The notes below the pieces were generated by a model, which saw only the letters and a program-made list of their open reading frames with translations, searched no databases and was not told where the DNA came from. Shown here one piece after another: positions 10,642 to 24,617 of a stretch of 64,000 nucleotides of DNA (position 1 is the stretch's first letter; every line of letters begins with the position of its first letter). The DNA comes from Cyanophora paradoxa. Lineage: Eukaryota; Glaucocystophyceae; Cyanophorales; Cyanophoraceae. The translations under genes and the position numbers were made by a program. Location of the stretch: assembly GCA_004431415.1 (NCBI GenBank), contig QPMI01000469.1, positions 186,001 through 250,000 on the forward strand. Reading direction: 5' to 3'.

Positions 10642-11602
10642 TCAGACGGCGAGGAAGGGCTGGGCGGTGCTCGTAGGTGGGCCCGTGGGGCCCTGCTTGA
10701 GGCTGCGGAGGCGCGAGTCAGCCAACGCGGAACCCGCCGACCGTGGACAGGGACAAACCCGATGGCAATGTGCGCTGCTCCGGCGAGCAGCATAAAGACG
10801 GATGCTGTGATGCACAGGCCGGCGGGATCTGCGGTCCCCATCTGTCCCCGGCCCAACCCGTCAGCCGTATGCAGGCTGCGCGCCGGGGAGGCAGGAGATG
10901 ACCAGGGGGATGGCCAGGCTGCGAATGCCAGGAGTCGGTGGGCGGGAGCGCGGCGGGTGATTGGGGGGTGGGGGCGCACATGAGGAACAACACGCCGCGA
11001 CCCACAAGACTTTGCAGGAAGGGCAGCGCCATGAAGACGATTGGGATGTTGAACTCAGCCAAGACGTTCGTCGAGGCCATCAAGGCAAGGTATATGCCAG
11101 CCTGCGAAAGCCCAGTGAGCCGAGAAGCCGAGCGCTCGACACAGGAGGGGCAGGAAGACACGCATAGGCCAAGAGTATCATAGTATACGTATAGCTAACC
11201 GTGAGGCTCAGTGATGGCGGAATGCACGGAAAGGCGGGGGTAAGGATGAGGGCATGGGATCGCTGTGGACGCCGGATGGCCCGAGGTCGCGACGGAGTTT
11301 CGATGCAACCCAAGAGCGCATACGCGCACGTGGGATAGCTAAGGAGGAGGGAGACAGGTATTAGAGCCATTAGAGCCATGGATTAGAGCCATTAGAGCCA
11401 GAGCCATCGCGAAGACGGACGCGGGCGGCGGCGGCGGACGAACCACGAGCGACAACGTCCACGACGAATTCTTTATAAGCACGCCAAGGCATGCGATAAA
11501 ATACAACGTCGTCGCCAGCAAATTCGCGAGGCGAAGGATCAAGGGCTGGTTGGACATGGCGCCCGAGGTTAGCGATGGCAACGAGCTCCCAAAGCTTTGC
11601 AT
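10642..11602 (-). CDS. COPI-associated / TVP15-like multi-span Golgi membrane protein
   Basis: Four hydrophobic segments are spread over several exons: LANLLATTLYFIACLGVLIK; then, after a long intron (about 11440-11107), GIYLALMASTNVLAEFNI; the signature stretch FLQSLVGRGVLFLM; ILAIPLVISC; and LCITASVFMLLAGAAHIAIG. The acidic-Phe plus GRG pattern in the middle is typical of the COPI_assoc/TVP15 family, small four-helix Golgi-vesicle proteins. Start taken as MQSFGSS at 11602; MSNQPL at 11557 is an alternative. One 40-nt intron appears to be GC-AG. The C-terminal splice is ambiguous. One choice ends in LKQGPTGPPTSTAQPFLAV at 10642, another near 10601. It is divergent from the CH-domain gene, with about 230 bp between starts. 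Confidence 0.6.
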
Positions 11603-11757
11603 CTTAGTACTTCGAAAACAAGCGCCGGTAAGCCGCTGGTCGAAAGTTTGTGGTCGGATTGGGGTAGAAAGTTTTCCTTAATTTGCTATACCCCGCTAAA
11701 ACTGAGCCAAAGTTGTCTGGGCTTACTCGAGCAAATCAGAACGCTATATTAGCGTAG

Positions 11758-14726
<2,969 letters not shown>

Positions 14727-15026
14727 CCGCCCCTCCCCGATCCGCTCCCCGCTCCCCCCACGTCCTCGCAGTCTAGCCACGTTCATTCATGCCGTCTTGA
14801 TTGCATGCGCGCGCACACTCCGGCCGATCCGCCCAAGGCTCAGGATGCATAGCGCGATCGGGCCGCGCCTGATCGCAACGTCGACACGAACAGTCCATAG
14901 ATAATTATCATATACACGCGTTAAGCACTACATGAAACGAATATTAATGGGAGCGCTGCACATGCCATGCGCACGAGGGTGTGTGGGGGGGCCGGCGGGG
15001 CGGGGGGCGGGGGCGGGGCCTGGAGC

Positions 15027-16634
15027 TCAGATGCGGAGGGAGCGGGGGGCGGAGGGGGCGGAGGGTGCGTTGGAGCCGAGGGAGACGGCGTCGTCGAGGG
15101 CGCCGCTGGCGGAAGTGCGGCGGATGGAGATCGAGCGGGAGTCGACGCGGCGCGGGGGCGCCTTGCGGGCCGCCCCCGTGGACTCTGCGGAGAGGCAGCC
15201 GGCGCCGACGACGGCGAGGAGGCTCCGCACGAGGCCGCCCACGAAGGAGGGCGCCTCGGCGCTCAGCGAGGGCCGCCGCGCCGAGCGCAGGAGCCCCGCC
15301 TCGGAGCCCTCCTCGGCCCCCGCGGGGGCCCGCCGCAGCATCCCCCCCGCCCCCTCTGCCCCCGACCGGTGAGCCCGGGCGGGGCGGCGGGGCGGGCTGG
15401 AGGGCGCACGGGGTGCGGAGTAGACGGAGCTGCGGGCGTCCCGCACGACGCTCGCCCCGGCGCCCGAGAACGATGCGGCCGCCCACACCGCCCCCGCCTC
15501 CACACGCGCCTCCTCCCGCCCCGCCTCCGCCCGCGCCGGCAGCGCCGCCGGCACGGCCGTCAGCGATTCCGATGACACCGGTAGCTTCGTCACTGTCTCC
15601 GCCGGTCCCCCTGAGGGGCAGTACACGAGCTGGAGGTGCAGCTTGCCGCCCTGCCCGCGCCCGCGGCCGTCGCGGTCGAGCCCCACCCAGAGGTTCGCGC
15701 TCTGCGGGGCGGTGAGGGGCGGCGGGGCGGGCGGGGCCGGGCGGGGCGGGGGCGGCACCCTGTGGACGCCGTTCTGGACGAAGATCTCGAAGTCGACGGC
15801 GACGGCGCCGACGAGGGCGCCCGTGTTGATGTCGAAGAGCTGGATCCGCACCATCGGCTCCAGCCGCTTCAGCCGGAACTCGAAGGAGAAGACTGCGCGA
15901 CGCCGTCAGCCCCGCCCCGCCCCGCTGGCGCGCGGGCGGCGCGCCTTGCGTGTCCTCCCACACCCAGCACGCCTGCTGCCGGTCGAAGGAGGAGGGCGCC
16001 GACACGAACATCTTCCCCGCCACCTCGAGCTTCACGTCTGCGCCGCCCGCTCGGCCCCCGCCCCGCCCCGCCCCGGGAGCGCTCGCGCACATGGGAAGAG
16101 TTTGCTCGGCGCCCCCGGCAGCTCGATGTCCCGCGCCGCCAGCAACCGCACCAGCAGCTGCGCGCGCGTCAGGCCCAAGCATCCGCACGAGCGCACGTTA
16201 TCAACGCAAACCTGCGCCTTGCTGCCAGAGCTCTTGCTTTCGTGCTTGGAGGACGACTGCAGGGAGTCCTGGCTAGCAATCTTCTTGTCGCTCGTCTTGC
16301 GGGACTTCTTGGGCGTGTCGGCGTTGTTGCGCAGGCTCAGGCTCGTCTCGTCGTGATCCAGCTGCGTGCTTGAACCGAGCACGCCGAGTGTCGGGGCCAT
16401 GTACTTCACCGATGTCGGAGCGCTTATAACGCTGGAGCCAGCGGACCTCGGCGCCCGAATCGCGCTCGTGAGCAGCTTCCCATCGATAGGCTGGCTCGCC
16501 GCCGAGAGAGTATCTGTGCTTCCGATGCGCGACACGCCTGCCGCTGCGCGAGCGAGTTGCCCGCTGCCGTCCGAGTTATCACCCCAGCTAATCTTGCGAT
16601 CGACCAGACGCGGCGGGGCCAGCTTCGTTGCCAT
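15027..16634 (-). CDS. C2-domain protein, paralogue 1
   Basis: Start at MATKLAPPRL (16634); an upstream in-frame ATG lies at 16703. A Ser-rich, probably disordered N-terminus contains NADTPKKSRKTS. The C2-like domain follows: TRAQLLVRLLAARDIELPGA, KLEVAGKMFVSAP, FSFEFRLKRLEPMVRIQLF, GAVAVDFEIFVQNG, GKLHLQLVYC. Three introns interrupt it, the second being GC-AG. The typical five-Asp calcium loops are not obvious, so it may be a calcium-independent protein- or lipid-binding C2. The tail contains PPRRVDSRSISIRR and ends SLRI. Together with the gene at 17191-18902 it forms an inverted head-to-head duplicate. The C2 exons and introns are almost identical while the N- and C-terminal thirds have diverged. 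Confidence 0.7.
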
Positions 16635-16703
16635 TGTAGTCGTTGAAAAGACGGAGCGCTCACTGTGCCGAGCCTTCGTCAATCGGCCACTGCCAGGCTG
16701 CAA

Positions 16704-17175
16704 GCAAGGCTGCCGAGAATCTTTCCAACTGCCGCCGACCTCCTACACGGTCCTCTTTTCAACCGGATCGCAGCGCGAAGCTGTCTTTTCAATGGGATCT
16801 CTCCTCGACTTCGCGACGACCGGCTCTCGGATACCAGCCTGCATGCGCAGCTGCAGTGCAGCGGCTCCTGCAGCGCTGCTGCTGCAGCTGCAAGAGAGAG
16901 AGGGAGGGAGGGAGAGAGAGAGAGAAGCCAACGGACGCAAGCCTTCTTGAACTCCACGGAGGAGTTTGGGCTCGAGGCTCGAGGCCGCGGGAACTATACC
17001 CCCCAACCCCGAACGCCGCGGAACGCGTCGTCGCGACTACTGCTGAGCTCGCAATGAGCACGCAGCGCCGCGGCACCGGTCGCGCCTGCTGATGTGTCCA
17101 GGCGCCCGCTGCCCGGTCATCAACTAACGCGATCTTCGCAAGCTTCGAAACCGGTTCAGTCAAGCTAGCTATAGC
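16704..17175. promoter_or_regulatory. shared region between divergent C2 paralogues
   Basis: About 470-550 bp separate the two divergent starts. The stretch contains a GAGAGAGAGGGAGGGAGG purine run near 16891-16925 and CTGCAGCTGCAG repeats near 16846-16890. A TATA-like TATAAA sits at 17183, just before the plus-strand start. I see no open frame with recognisable features, so it is read as a bidirectional promoter. No experimental support is visible in sequence. Confidence 0.4.
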
Positions 17176-17190
17176 GTGCCGCTCTATAAA

Positions 17191-18902
17191 ATGGCTTCGG
17201 CTCAGCATCAGCATGCGGAGCTGCAGCAGGCCGAGCCCAACGCCCAGTCAGCGCTGCGAGACCTTCGTCTTCGTATGTCTGGGTGGAGCCCACAAAACTC
17301 CAGCAACGGTTCAGACACGAAGGCAACCACTGTTCCGGAGACGCTGTCCGAGAGCACGAGAGGAGCCCTCGTTCAGTCGGGCGCGCCGGCGAAAACTCCG
17401 GCAGCTCCTGAGGCGAGGCCATCGGCGCTTCGAGCGGCTACCAAGAACACTTCCAACGGAAGCAATCATGTTGGCGTCCCAACGATAGCCGTGCTCAGGC
17501 CCAGCTTCACCAGCGGGGGCGGGCAGCCCGAGGACGAGCTGAGCATCAGCGTGCGGAACAACGCCGACACGCCGAAGAAGTCTCGGGAGCACCGCGCGAC
17601 ATCGCGCGAGCGAAGGCACAGCCACGGCTCATCGCATGGCTCCTCCAGAGGCGAAGGGAGCTCCTCGCGGACCAGGGCGCAAGTGCGCCGCTTCGCGCAT
17701 GACTGGGGCGCGGGCCTCACGCGCGCGCAGCTGCTGGTGCGGTTGCTGGCGGCGCGGGACATCGAGCTGCCGGGGGCGCCGAGCAAACTCTTCCCATGTG
17801 CGCGAGCGCTCCGGGGGCGGGGCGGGGCGGGGGCCGAGCGGGCGGCGCAGACGTGAAGCTCGAGGTGGCGGGGAAGATGTTCGTGTCGGCGCCCTCCTCC
17901 TTCGACCGGCAGCAGGCGTGCTGGGTGTGGGAGGACACGCAAGGCGCGCCGCCCGCGCGCCAGCGGGGCGGGCGGGGCTGACGGCGTCGCGCAGTCTTCT
18001 CCTTCGAGTTCCGGCTGAAGCGGCTGGAGCCGATGGTGCGGATCCAGCTCTTCGACATCAACACGGGCGCCCTCGTCGGCGCCGTCGCCGTCGACTTCGA
18101 GATCTTCGTCCAGAACGGCGTCCACAGGGTGCCGCCCCCGCCCCGCCCGGCCCCGCCCGCCCCGCCGCCCCTCACCGCCCCGCAGAGCGCGAACCTCTGG
18201 GTGGGGCTCGACCGCGAGGGCCGGGGGCGCGGGCAGGGCGGCAAGCTGCACCTCCAGCTCGTGTACTGCCCCCTGGGAGGGAAAGCGCAGGCGGTCGCGA
18301 AGCTTCCCGTCTCGTCGGAGGCGCTGGCGGCGCTGTCGGCGGCGCCGCCCGAGAGTGCGCGGGAGGAGGGGCGGGGCGAGGGGGGGGCCGGCGTCTGGGC
18401 GACCGCGTCGTTCTCGGGCGCCGGGGCGCACGTCGTGCGGGACGCCCGCACGCCGCTCGCCGCCGCACGCTGTGAGCCACGACCCGCGCCGCCTCTCGCG
18501 CCGCCCTGACCCCGCGCGGCAGACGCGGCGGCGCTGGAGCCGGGGCAGGCGGCGTCGGGGGCGTCGGGGGCGTGGCCGGCAGTGGCGCGCCGGAGCGAGG
18601 CTTCGGTGATCTCGCCGGCGCGGCTGCCGGCCCCGCTCCCGTCGCCGCGGGGGGAGTCGCTCGGCGATCGCCTCGGGCGCTTCCTGACGAACCTCTTCGC
18701 GTGCGGCGGCTGCCTCGTGGCGGAGCGTGGGGAGCGGGGGGAGCGGGGGGAGCGGGGCGGGGAGATGCCGCGGCAGGGGCCGCGGCGCGTGGACTCGCGG
18801 ACGGTGGCCGTGCGGCGCAGCTCGCTCCGCTCCGGCGACCGCTCCGACGTCCTCTCCCTCGGCTCCGCCGCCCCCTCCCACACCCGCTCCCTCCGCATCT
18901 GA
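17191..18902 (+). CDS. C2-domain protein, paralogue 2
   Basis: Start at MASAQHQHAEL (17191), with an in-frame ATG at 17176. The N-terminus is unlike its partner except for the shared NNADTPKKSR. From about 17714 to 18270 the sequence, introns included, is nearly identical to the reverse complement of about 16173-15622. It encodes the same C2-like fold (LLVRLLAARDIELPGA, VRIQLFDINTGALVGAVAV, NLWVGLDREGRGRGQGGKLH). Intron 17944-17994 is GC-AG. A later intron with CTGAC ahead of GGCAG precedes the C-terminal exon, which carries QGPRRVDSRTVAVRRSS and a SLRI terminus. Membrane or ciliary-base recruitment would fit a lone C2 domain, but nothing in the sequence proves a partner. Confidence 0.72.
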
Positions 18903-19407
18903 CCCCGCCACCGCCCCGCCTCCCCCGCCCGCAGCAGCGCGACCGCCCCCGCCCCATCCCCCGAGCTGCACGGACCGCCCACGCCCCGCGATCAGATAGT
19001 TCGCCCGCGCCCGCGCCCGCTTCCCTGCTTCGCATTACGTACCCTACCTGCATCGCCGCAGCAGCAGTCCTGTCGATACGTACCGTGTCAACGGTTTCTT
19101 TAAATTTATATGTAGTGTAATGAGCCTTTCCAAGAGTATTATGCTCACGTAGCCTTATTCAGTGTATTTTTTTGCAGACATAGCCTTAATCAGTGTATTG
19201 TTGCTCAAAGAGTACGTTCCAACTAGTAAATCAAGCTTGCGAACTGCAATTTCAGCCTGTTTTCAATATCTAGCTTCAAAAATTATATCGACTGCGAAAT
19301 GTATCTACATTGTCCGCTCAGCGTCCCTCCCCCGCGCACGCGCGCGGCCGGCGGCAGGCAAGGAGGAGCTACGTGGAAAGAAAGAGTGCGGGGGGGCGGG
19401 GCGGGGG
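18903..19407. other. intergenic, convergent gene ends
   Basis: Between the 3' ends of the C2 gene (+) and the LeuA-family gene (-) lies AT-richer DNA with TTTAAATTTATATG and repeated words such as CATAGCCTTAATCAGTGTATT versus CGTAGCCTTATTCAGTGTATT (19149-19200). No gene is seen. It probably holds both 3' UTRs. Confidence 0.5.
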
Positions 19408-22148
19408 CTAGAGCTGGATGCCGAGGAGGCAGGCGTGGCCCTCGTCGTCGTCGGCGGCGCCGCCTTCGGGGGCCCCCTCCTCGTCCAGCGAGCGCAGCAG
19501 CTGGTTCATCATCTTCTCGGCTGCCCGCACCCCCGCCATCAGCTGGTCCCGGTCGCTCCCCGCCGTGATGCGGCGCTTGCCGCCGGCCAGCTGCCAGGTG
19601 ACCTGGACCTCGACGACGGCGTCCGCGCCCTCGGCGTCCACCTCGAGGACGCGCACCTCGTAGGCCACCGGCTTCGGGAAGGCCACCCCCAGGCACCCCG
19701 CGAAGCTCCCCAGCGCGTTGATGTACGCCGCGAAGCCCCCGACGCCGCCGGCCTCCACCCGGTAGCGCTTCCCCCGGTACCCCACCTCGATGGACGCCAC
19801 GCTCTCCCCCGCCAGCACCGACGTCACCGACACGTTGTGCATCTGCCGCCCCGCTCAGCGCCCCGGCGGCGCGGCGGGGCGGGGGACGGCGCTGGGGCGG
19901 ACCACGACGAAGTCCTTGCTGCCGAGCCCGAAGAGCTCGTGGATGCTGCGCCCCGCTCAGCCCCGCGACGCGCGGCGCGTGCGAGGCGCGAGGCGGACAT
20001 CTGGGGGAGGTCGCCGGCGGTGACGGTGTGCTTCTGGCCGCCGAGCTCCTTGATGCGCTCGAGGAGGCGCTTCTCCTGGTCGGCGTCCAGCGAGATCCCC
20101 AGCTCCGCCAGGTTCAGCGAGAGCGAGGCCTGCCGCCCCGCCCCGCTGAGCCGCCCCGCCGCCCCGCCCCCGCCCCGCGGCGCACCTTGCCGGCGAGCTT
20201 GCCGAGGGCGAAGACGCGGTCGCGCCCGAAGCGCTCCGGGGCCAGGTCCGAGGAGTAGAGGCCGCCCTTCTTGTCGCCGTCGGCGTGGATGCCGGCGGTG
20301 TGCGTGTACACGTCCTTGCCGACGATCGGCGCGTTGTGCGGGATGCGGCGTCCCGAGAAGGCCTCCACCAGCTGGCAAGCGTGCACCAGCTCCTTGTCGT
20401 CCACCCCCGTGTGCATCCCTGCACCCCCGCCCCGCCCCGCCTCAGCCGGCCCCGCGGCAGCCGGCGGGGGGCGGGGCGGGGGGGCGGGGCCGGGGGCGGG
20501 CCGAGCTTGTCCTGGAGGCAGGTGACGAGGGTCTCGAGGCAGGTGTTGCCGGTGCGCTCGCCGAGCCCGTTCAGCGTCGCGTGCACGCCCCGCGCCCCCG
20601 CCTTCACCGCCTGCAGCGCGTTCGCCACCGCCCTGCCCCCCAGCCCGCCCCCGCGTGAGCCCGGCGGGAGAGTCGCTGGCGGGGGCGGGGCCGGGGGGGC
20701 GCACAGGCCGTAGTCGTTGTGGCCGTGGAACTCGAGGAAGAGGAGCGGGTGCCTCGCCATGATGTCCGCCACGCCGGCCCGCACCTCCTCCGGCTCCATG
20801 ATCCCCAGCGTGTCCTGCCCCGTCCACCCCCAGCTCAGCGGCCAGCCCCGGGGCCGGGCGCCGGGGGACGCGCGGCGTACGGGGAGGATGACGCGGCGGA
20901 TGGGGAGCTTGACGAGCTCGTCGACCATCTCCCGCACGTAGTCGTTCTCGTGCAGGAAGCCGTAGGACCAGTCCTCCAGATACACCTGGCCCCGCCCTCA
21001 GCGGCAGCGGCGGCGGCGGCGGAGGTGGGCGGGTCCGGCGAGCGGGGCGCGCGCACGTTGACGTCCATACCGCGCTTCTCGACGGCGTGCTCGACGGTGC
21101 GCGCAATGTCGTCCAAGTGCTCCCGCGGCGTCTTCCGCAGTTGCCGCTCGCAGTGCCGCCGCGAGCCCTTCGTCAGCAGGTTGATCGTCCGCCCCCCGGC
21201 CTCGTAGATCCAGTCGGGCGAGGCCGTGTGGTCACAGAAGCCCAGCATCTCCACCCGGCGCTGGAAGCCGGCCTTCTCCGCCCACTGCAGCACGCTCGTC
21301 ACCGCACGCTGCTCCTGCGGCGAGACACGCGCGCTTGCGATCTCGACCCGGTCCACGCCCAGCCGCTCCAGCAGGAATTTCGCGAGGAAGAGTTTCTCAG
21401 ATCCGGAGAAGGACACCGCGTGCGTCTGCTCGCCATCCCTTAGAGTAGTGTCCTGCAGCCGCGATTAGATACGCCAAAGTTGATGCCGCAACCGGATGCA
21501 TGTTCGCGCCGCACCATGATCTCTATGTGCCGCGGAGGCCTGTTGGTCTTCTCGGCTTGCAGCTTCGACGCCGCGCTGACGTCCTCCACGGCAAACGACG
21601 CGTCATCCTGAGCTTGGACGGCCTCTGCGGAGGTGGGCGTGAGCTCCGGGGTGACCTCGAGCGTGTCCCTAGGATTATCTGGCCGCGATTCGAGGTGTGT
21701 GTGGAGCGAATCGGCAGCGGGCAAACATCGACGGCGCATATCTAGCACTCTCTCTCCGGAGCTAGAGCAATCACACACAAGCAGCTCGGGCAGGTCGCCG
21801 GCACGCGATCAACCGGCCAATCTAACACTTAAAGAGGCAGGCTCGGCAGCAGACGGAGGGCGTCGGAGGCTAACCTTGCGTGGAATAGGGCCGCGAGACG
21901 CTGATGTCCTCCGCCTTCAGCGAGAACTGTGCGTCGCCCCCGGAGCGGACGTGAAACTGCCGCCGTGGAACTGAGCCGCGTACGCCATGGCTGGATGACC
22001 AGGAGACGTCCCGCTTGCAGCTGATGGAAGAGCCAAGTGCTGCGCCGCGCTGTGCGGACCCACGCGATGACGAACTCTGAAGTCCGACGGGCGGCGAGGC
22101 CACGAACGCCATGACTGGATGATGCGTGCGCGCCACGAACGAGGCCAC
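19408..22148 (-). CDS. 2-isopropylmalate/citramalate synthase family enzyme, plastid-targeted
   Basis: Condenses acetyl-CoA with a 2-oxo acid (family knowledge; substrate not fixed by sequence) in leucine/isoleucine-type synthesis. Exon 1 (22148-21875) is a transit-like leader, MASFVARTHHPVMAFVASPP. Exon 2 (21741-21515) ends HIEIM. Exon 3 (from 21452) begins DTTLRDGEQTHAVSFSG, the family metal/substrate signature. Later exons give NVYLEDWSYGF, FLEFHGHNDYGLAVANALQ (HxH metal ligands), GLGERTGN, SGRRIPHNAPIVG, HTAGIHADGDKKGGLY and FALGKLAGKASLSLN. A C-terminal LeuA-regulatory-like domain (VTSVLAGESVASIEVGYRG) ends at 19408. One intron (20501-20419) is GC-AG. The EDW...HNDYG signature resembles the Bacteroidetes/Chlamydiae-type synthases more than classical plant IPMS. 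This is recognised from memory and was not searched. Confidence 0.85.
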
Positions 22149-22490
22149 TGAACGAACACGGCGGCTGCGGTACGGGCGGACGGAGGTGCTGGTGGGGGGG
22201 ATGAAGTGAAAGGGCTACAGCACTTCCTTAAAAAAAAGAAGCTGCGAGCAAACGCTTCTCGCCAAGCGCTGCGGACCAGGATGCTCGCCTTTCCGCCGGG
22301 CTCCTTGCAGACGGGCCCAGCTCCGCCGGAGCTCATGCTTCGGTGCGCGACGTCCGGCGACTCTTGCTCCGGAACGAGCACTGTTGCCGCTGCGCTCTTT
22401 GACAATTTCATCCCAGCGTTGACGTGCACGAGCTGCGGCGCCTGGCGGTCGAGCTAGATTTCGACTGGATGGCGGTCAGCGAGCGCACTG
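22149..22490. promoter_or_regulatory. divergent intergenic region
   Basis: About 340 bp lie between the LeuA-family leader exon (-) and the proposed start of the low-complexity gene (+). It includes a TTAAAAAAAAGAAG run near 22227. Short frames on both strands have no recognisable features. It is read as a shared promoter region. Confidence 0.35.
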
Positions 22491-24452
22491 GTGGGCGCCG
22501 GGCACTCCTGCTCTGCGCCACACCTGTCGCATCTGAAATCCGTGCGCGGTCAGGGCTTCACCCTCTCGAATGCCGCCGCGTGTGGTACCAGCTGGAGTCC
22601 ACCGACTCGCTGCAATGGTGCTGTGCATTTCTTTCCGCGGCCGCACACCGCCGATGGGTCGCGCAGCGGGAGCGCGCAGTCGACGCCGCGCTCGACGCCG
22701 CGGTCCACGCCGCGGGAGCTGAGCACGCCGCGCGAGCTGACGCCGCGCACGCCGCGGACGGCTTCGGGCCCCTCGGCCCTCCCGCAGCTCCAGCACGTGT
22801 TCCCCGGGGCCCCCGTCGCTGCCGACGTGCCCCCGTCGCCGACCCGCATCCGGCGCCAGAACTCGGTGCGCTGGGACGAGCAGCGTCCGTGCGGGGCGCG
22901 TGTCGAGCCCGCGGCAGGTGTCCCTGGGCCAGCCGGGCGCTTCGCGGCCGCCTGCGTCGGCGCCGGTGGCGGTGCCGGGGGCGGGGCTCGGGGGGGACCT
23001 GCGGGCGCCCGGGGTGCTTTACAGCAGCAGCCCGACGACGCCGCGCACCTCCGTCCTCACCTCCGCCTCCGTGCGCCGCCCCGCCCCAGGCCCCGCCCCG
23101 CAACCGCCGAGCCGCGCGGCAGGCCTCGGCCTCGTCGTCGCTGCAGCACTCGCCGTTCGGGCTGGGGCGCGGGGGCCCGTCGCCGACGCTGCAGCAGCAC
23201 GCGGCGCTGCACCAGGGCGAGCTCGCATCGCTCGCCCTAGACAGCACCCTCGCCCGTATCCAGCACGAGATCGCCGCCCACCACCTCGCCCCCGCCCCCT
23301 CCTCCCCGGCCCGCTTCCCCGCTCCCCTCCCTCCTCGCCTCCTCCGGCCGCGGCACCCCATCGCCTGCCCAGCCCGCCCCTCCCGTCCCCACCCGCCCCG
23401 TACGCGCCCCTCGTCGTGCCTTCGATGGCCCCCGCGGGGCCGGGGCGACGGCGGGCCGGGCGGCCCCGCGGCGCCGGCGGGGCAGGTGGCGGGGCCGGCG
23501 CTGCGTACCTCGGGGCCGGGCTTCCGCTCCCCGCTGAAGGGCCGCTCGGGGCCCGAGGCAGCCCCCGCTTCCCCATCGACCCCGACGGGGCCCCCCGCTC
23601 GCCCACCGCCGCCCGCCGCCCGCCCTCCGCCGGCCCCCGCAGGCCCTCCTCCGGGGCTCCCGCCTCCCTGCAGCGGCGGCCTCCGGCGAGGCGGCGGCGG
23701 GGTGCGTGGCGGCGGGCCTCGGGGCGGCTGGGCGTGACGGCGGGGCGCAGGGGCGAGGAGGCGCCGGGGGAGCTGTGGGAGGCGGAGGATGCGGAGGAGC
23801 TGAGCCCGCGGGGCTCCCAGGAGGACGACGAGCCGGCGTTCCTGCCCCCGTCCCCCGCCCGCCCCGCAGGGCCCGCCCCGCCCCGCCCGCGGCCGCCATC
23901 CCGTCCGCCACCTCGCCGCCCTCCGCGCCGGCCGCCTCGCCGCCGGCGGGCCCCGGGCGGGCCCTCTCAGGTGCGGCTCCCGCGCCCTCTCACTGCGCGG
24001 GGGGCGACGTGCCGCCGCAGACGCGACGGACTCGGAGGACAACGGCCTCTCCGGTGCGGCCAGCGCAGCGCGGGGCGGGGCCGGGGCGGACCGGGGCGGG
24101 CGCTCTGAGCGTCCGGGGCAGACTCGTCGGTGTCGGGCTCGGCGCTGGAGGCGGCCTTCATGTCCATGACCTTGGCCGCCTCCGCACTCCCCGCCGCCCC
24201 CGCCCCCGCCCTCTCCAGGCCCGTCCCCGCCCTACCGCTCCCCACGGCTACGCACCCGCGCCGCCGTCGTCGTTCGCCTCTCACGCCCCCCGCAGCGCCG
24301 TCGGCCACGCCGCGCTCGCCTCTGCAATCGACGCCGGCCGCCGCCTCCGCGCCCGCCTCGCCTCGCAGCCCAATGGCGCCGCCGCAGGCGCCTCGCCAGT
24401 TTCGCCACCTCGCGACGCGTACGGCGACCCGCCCAGCCCGCCGAAGCCTTGA
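22491..24452 (+). CDS. Ser/Pro-rich low-complexity protein, possibly N-myristoylated
   Basis: Proposed start MGAGHSCSAPHLSHL at 22491. The Gly-2 with downstream Ser/Cys resembles a myristoylation/palmitoylation start. Repeats of STPRSTPRSTPREL and TPRTPRTAS follow, then RIRRQNSVRWDE, a likely basophilic kinase site. Further exons include GVLYSSSPTTPRTSVLTSA, LQHSPFGLGRGGPSPTLQQH and LALDSTLARIQHEIAAHHL. The last exon reads AIDAGRRLRARLASQ and ends SPPKP at 24452. Splice junctions over 22890-24150 are not resolved, because several frames stay open in this GC-rich stretch. No domain is recognised. It could be a phospho-regulated scaffold. Confidence 0.45.
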
Positions 24453-24617
24453 TCATGAGGTGAAGTTCCGCTCTCCGAGGCTCTCTCCGCTGTAAAGTAG
24501 GTGTAAATCCCGTTGTATGATACGAATTGCCACACAAGAGCGAGCTCTCTGTCACCTTCGAATTTGAATTCAACACCTTGCGCGGCCCGGGTACGAGGAA
24601 GAAGCTATCGCTTCGAG

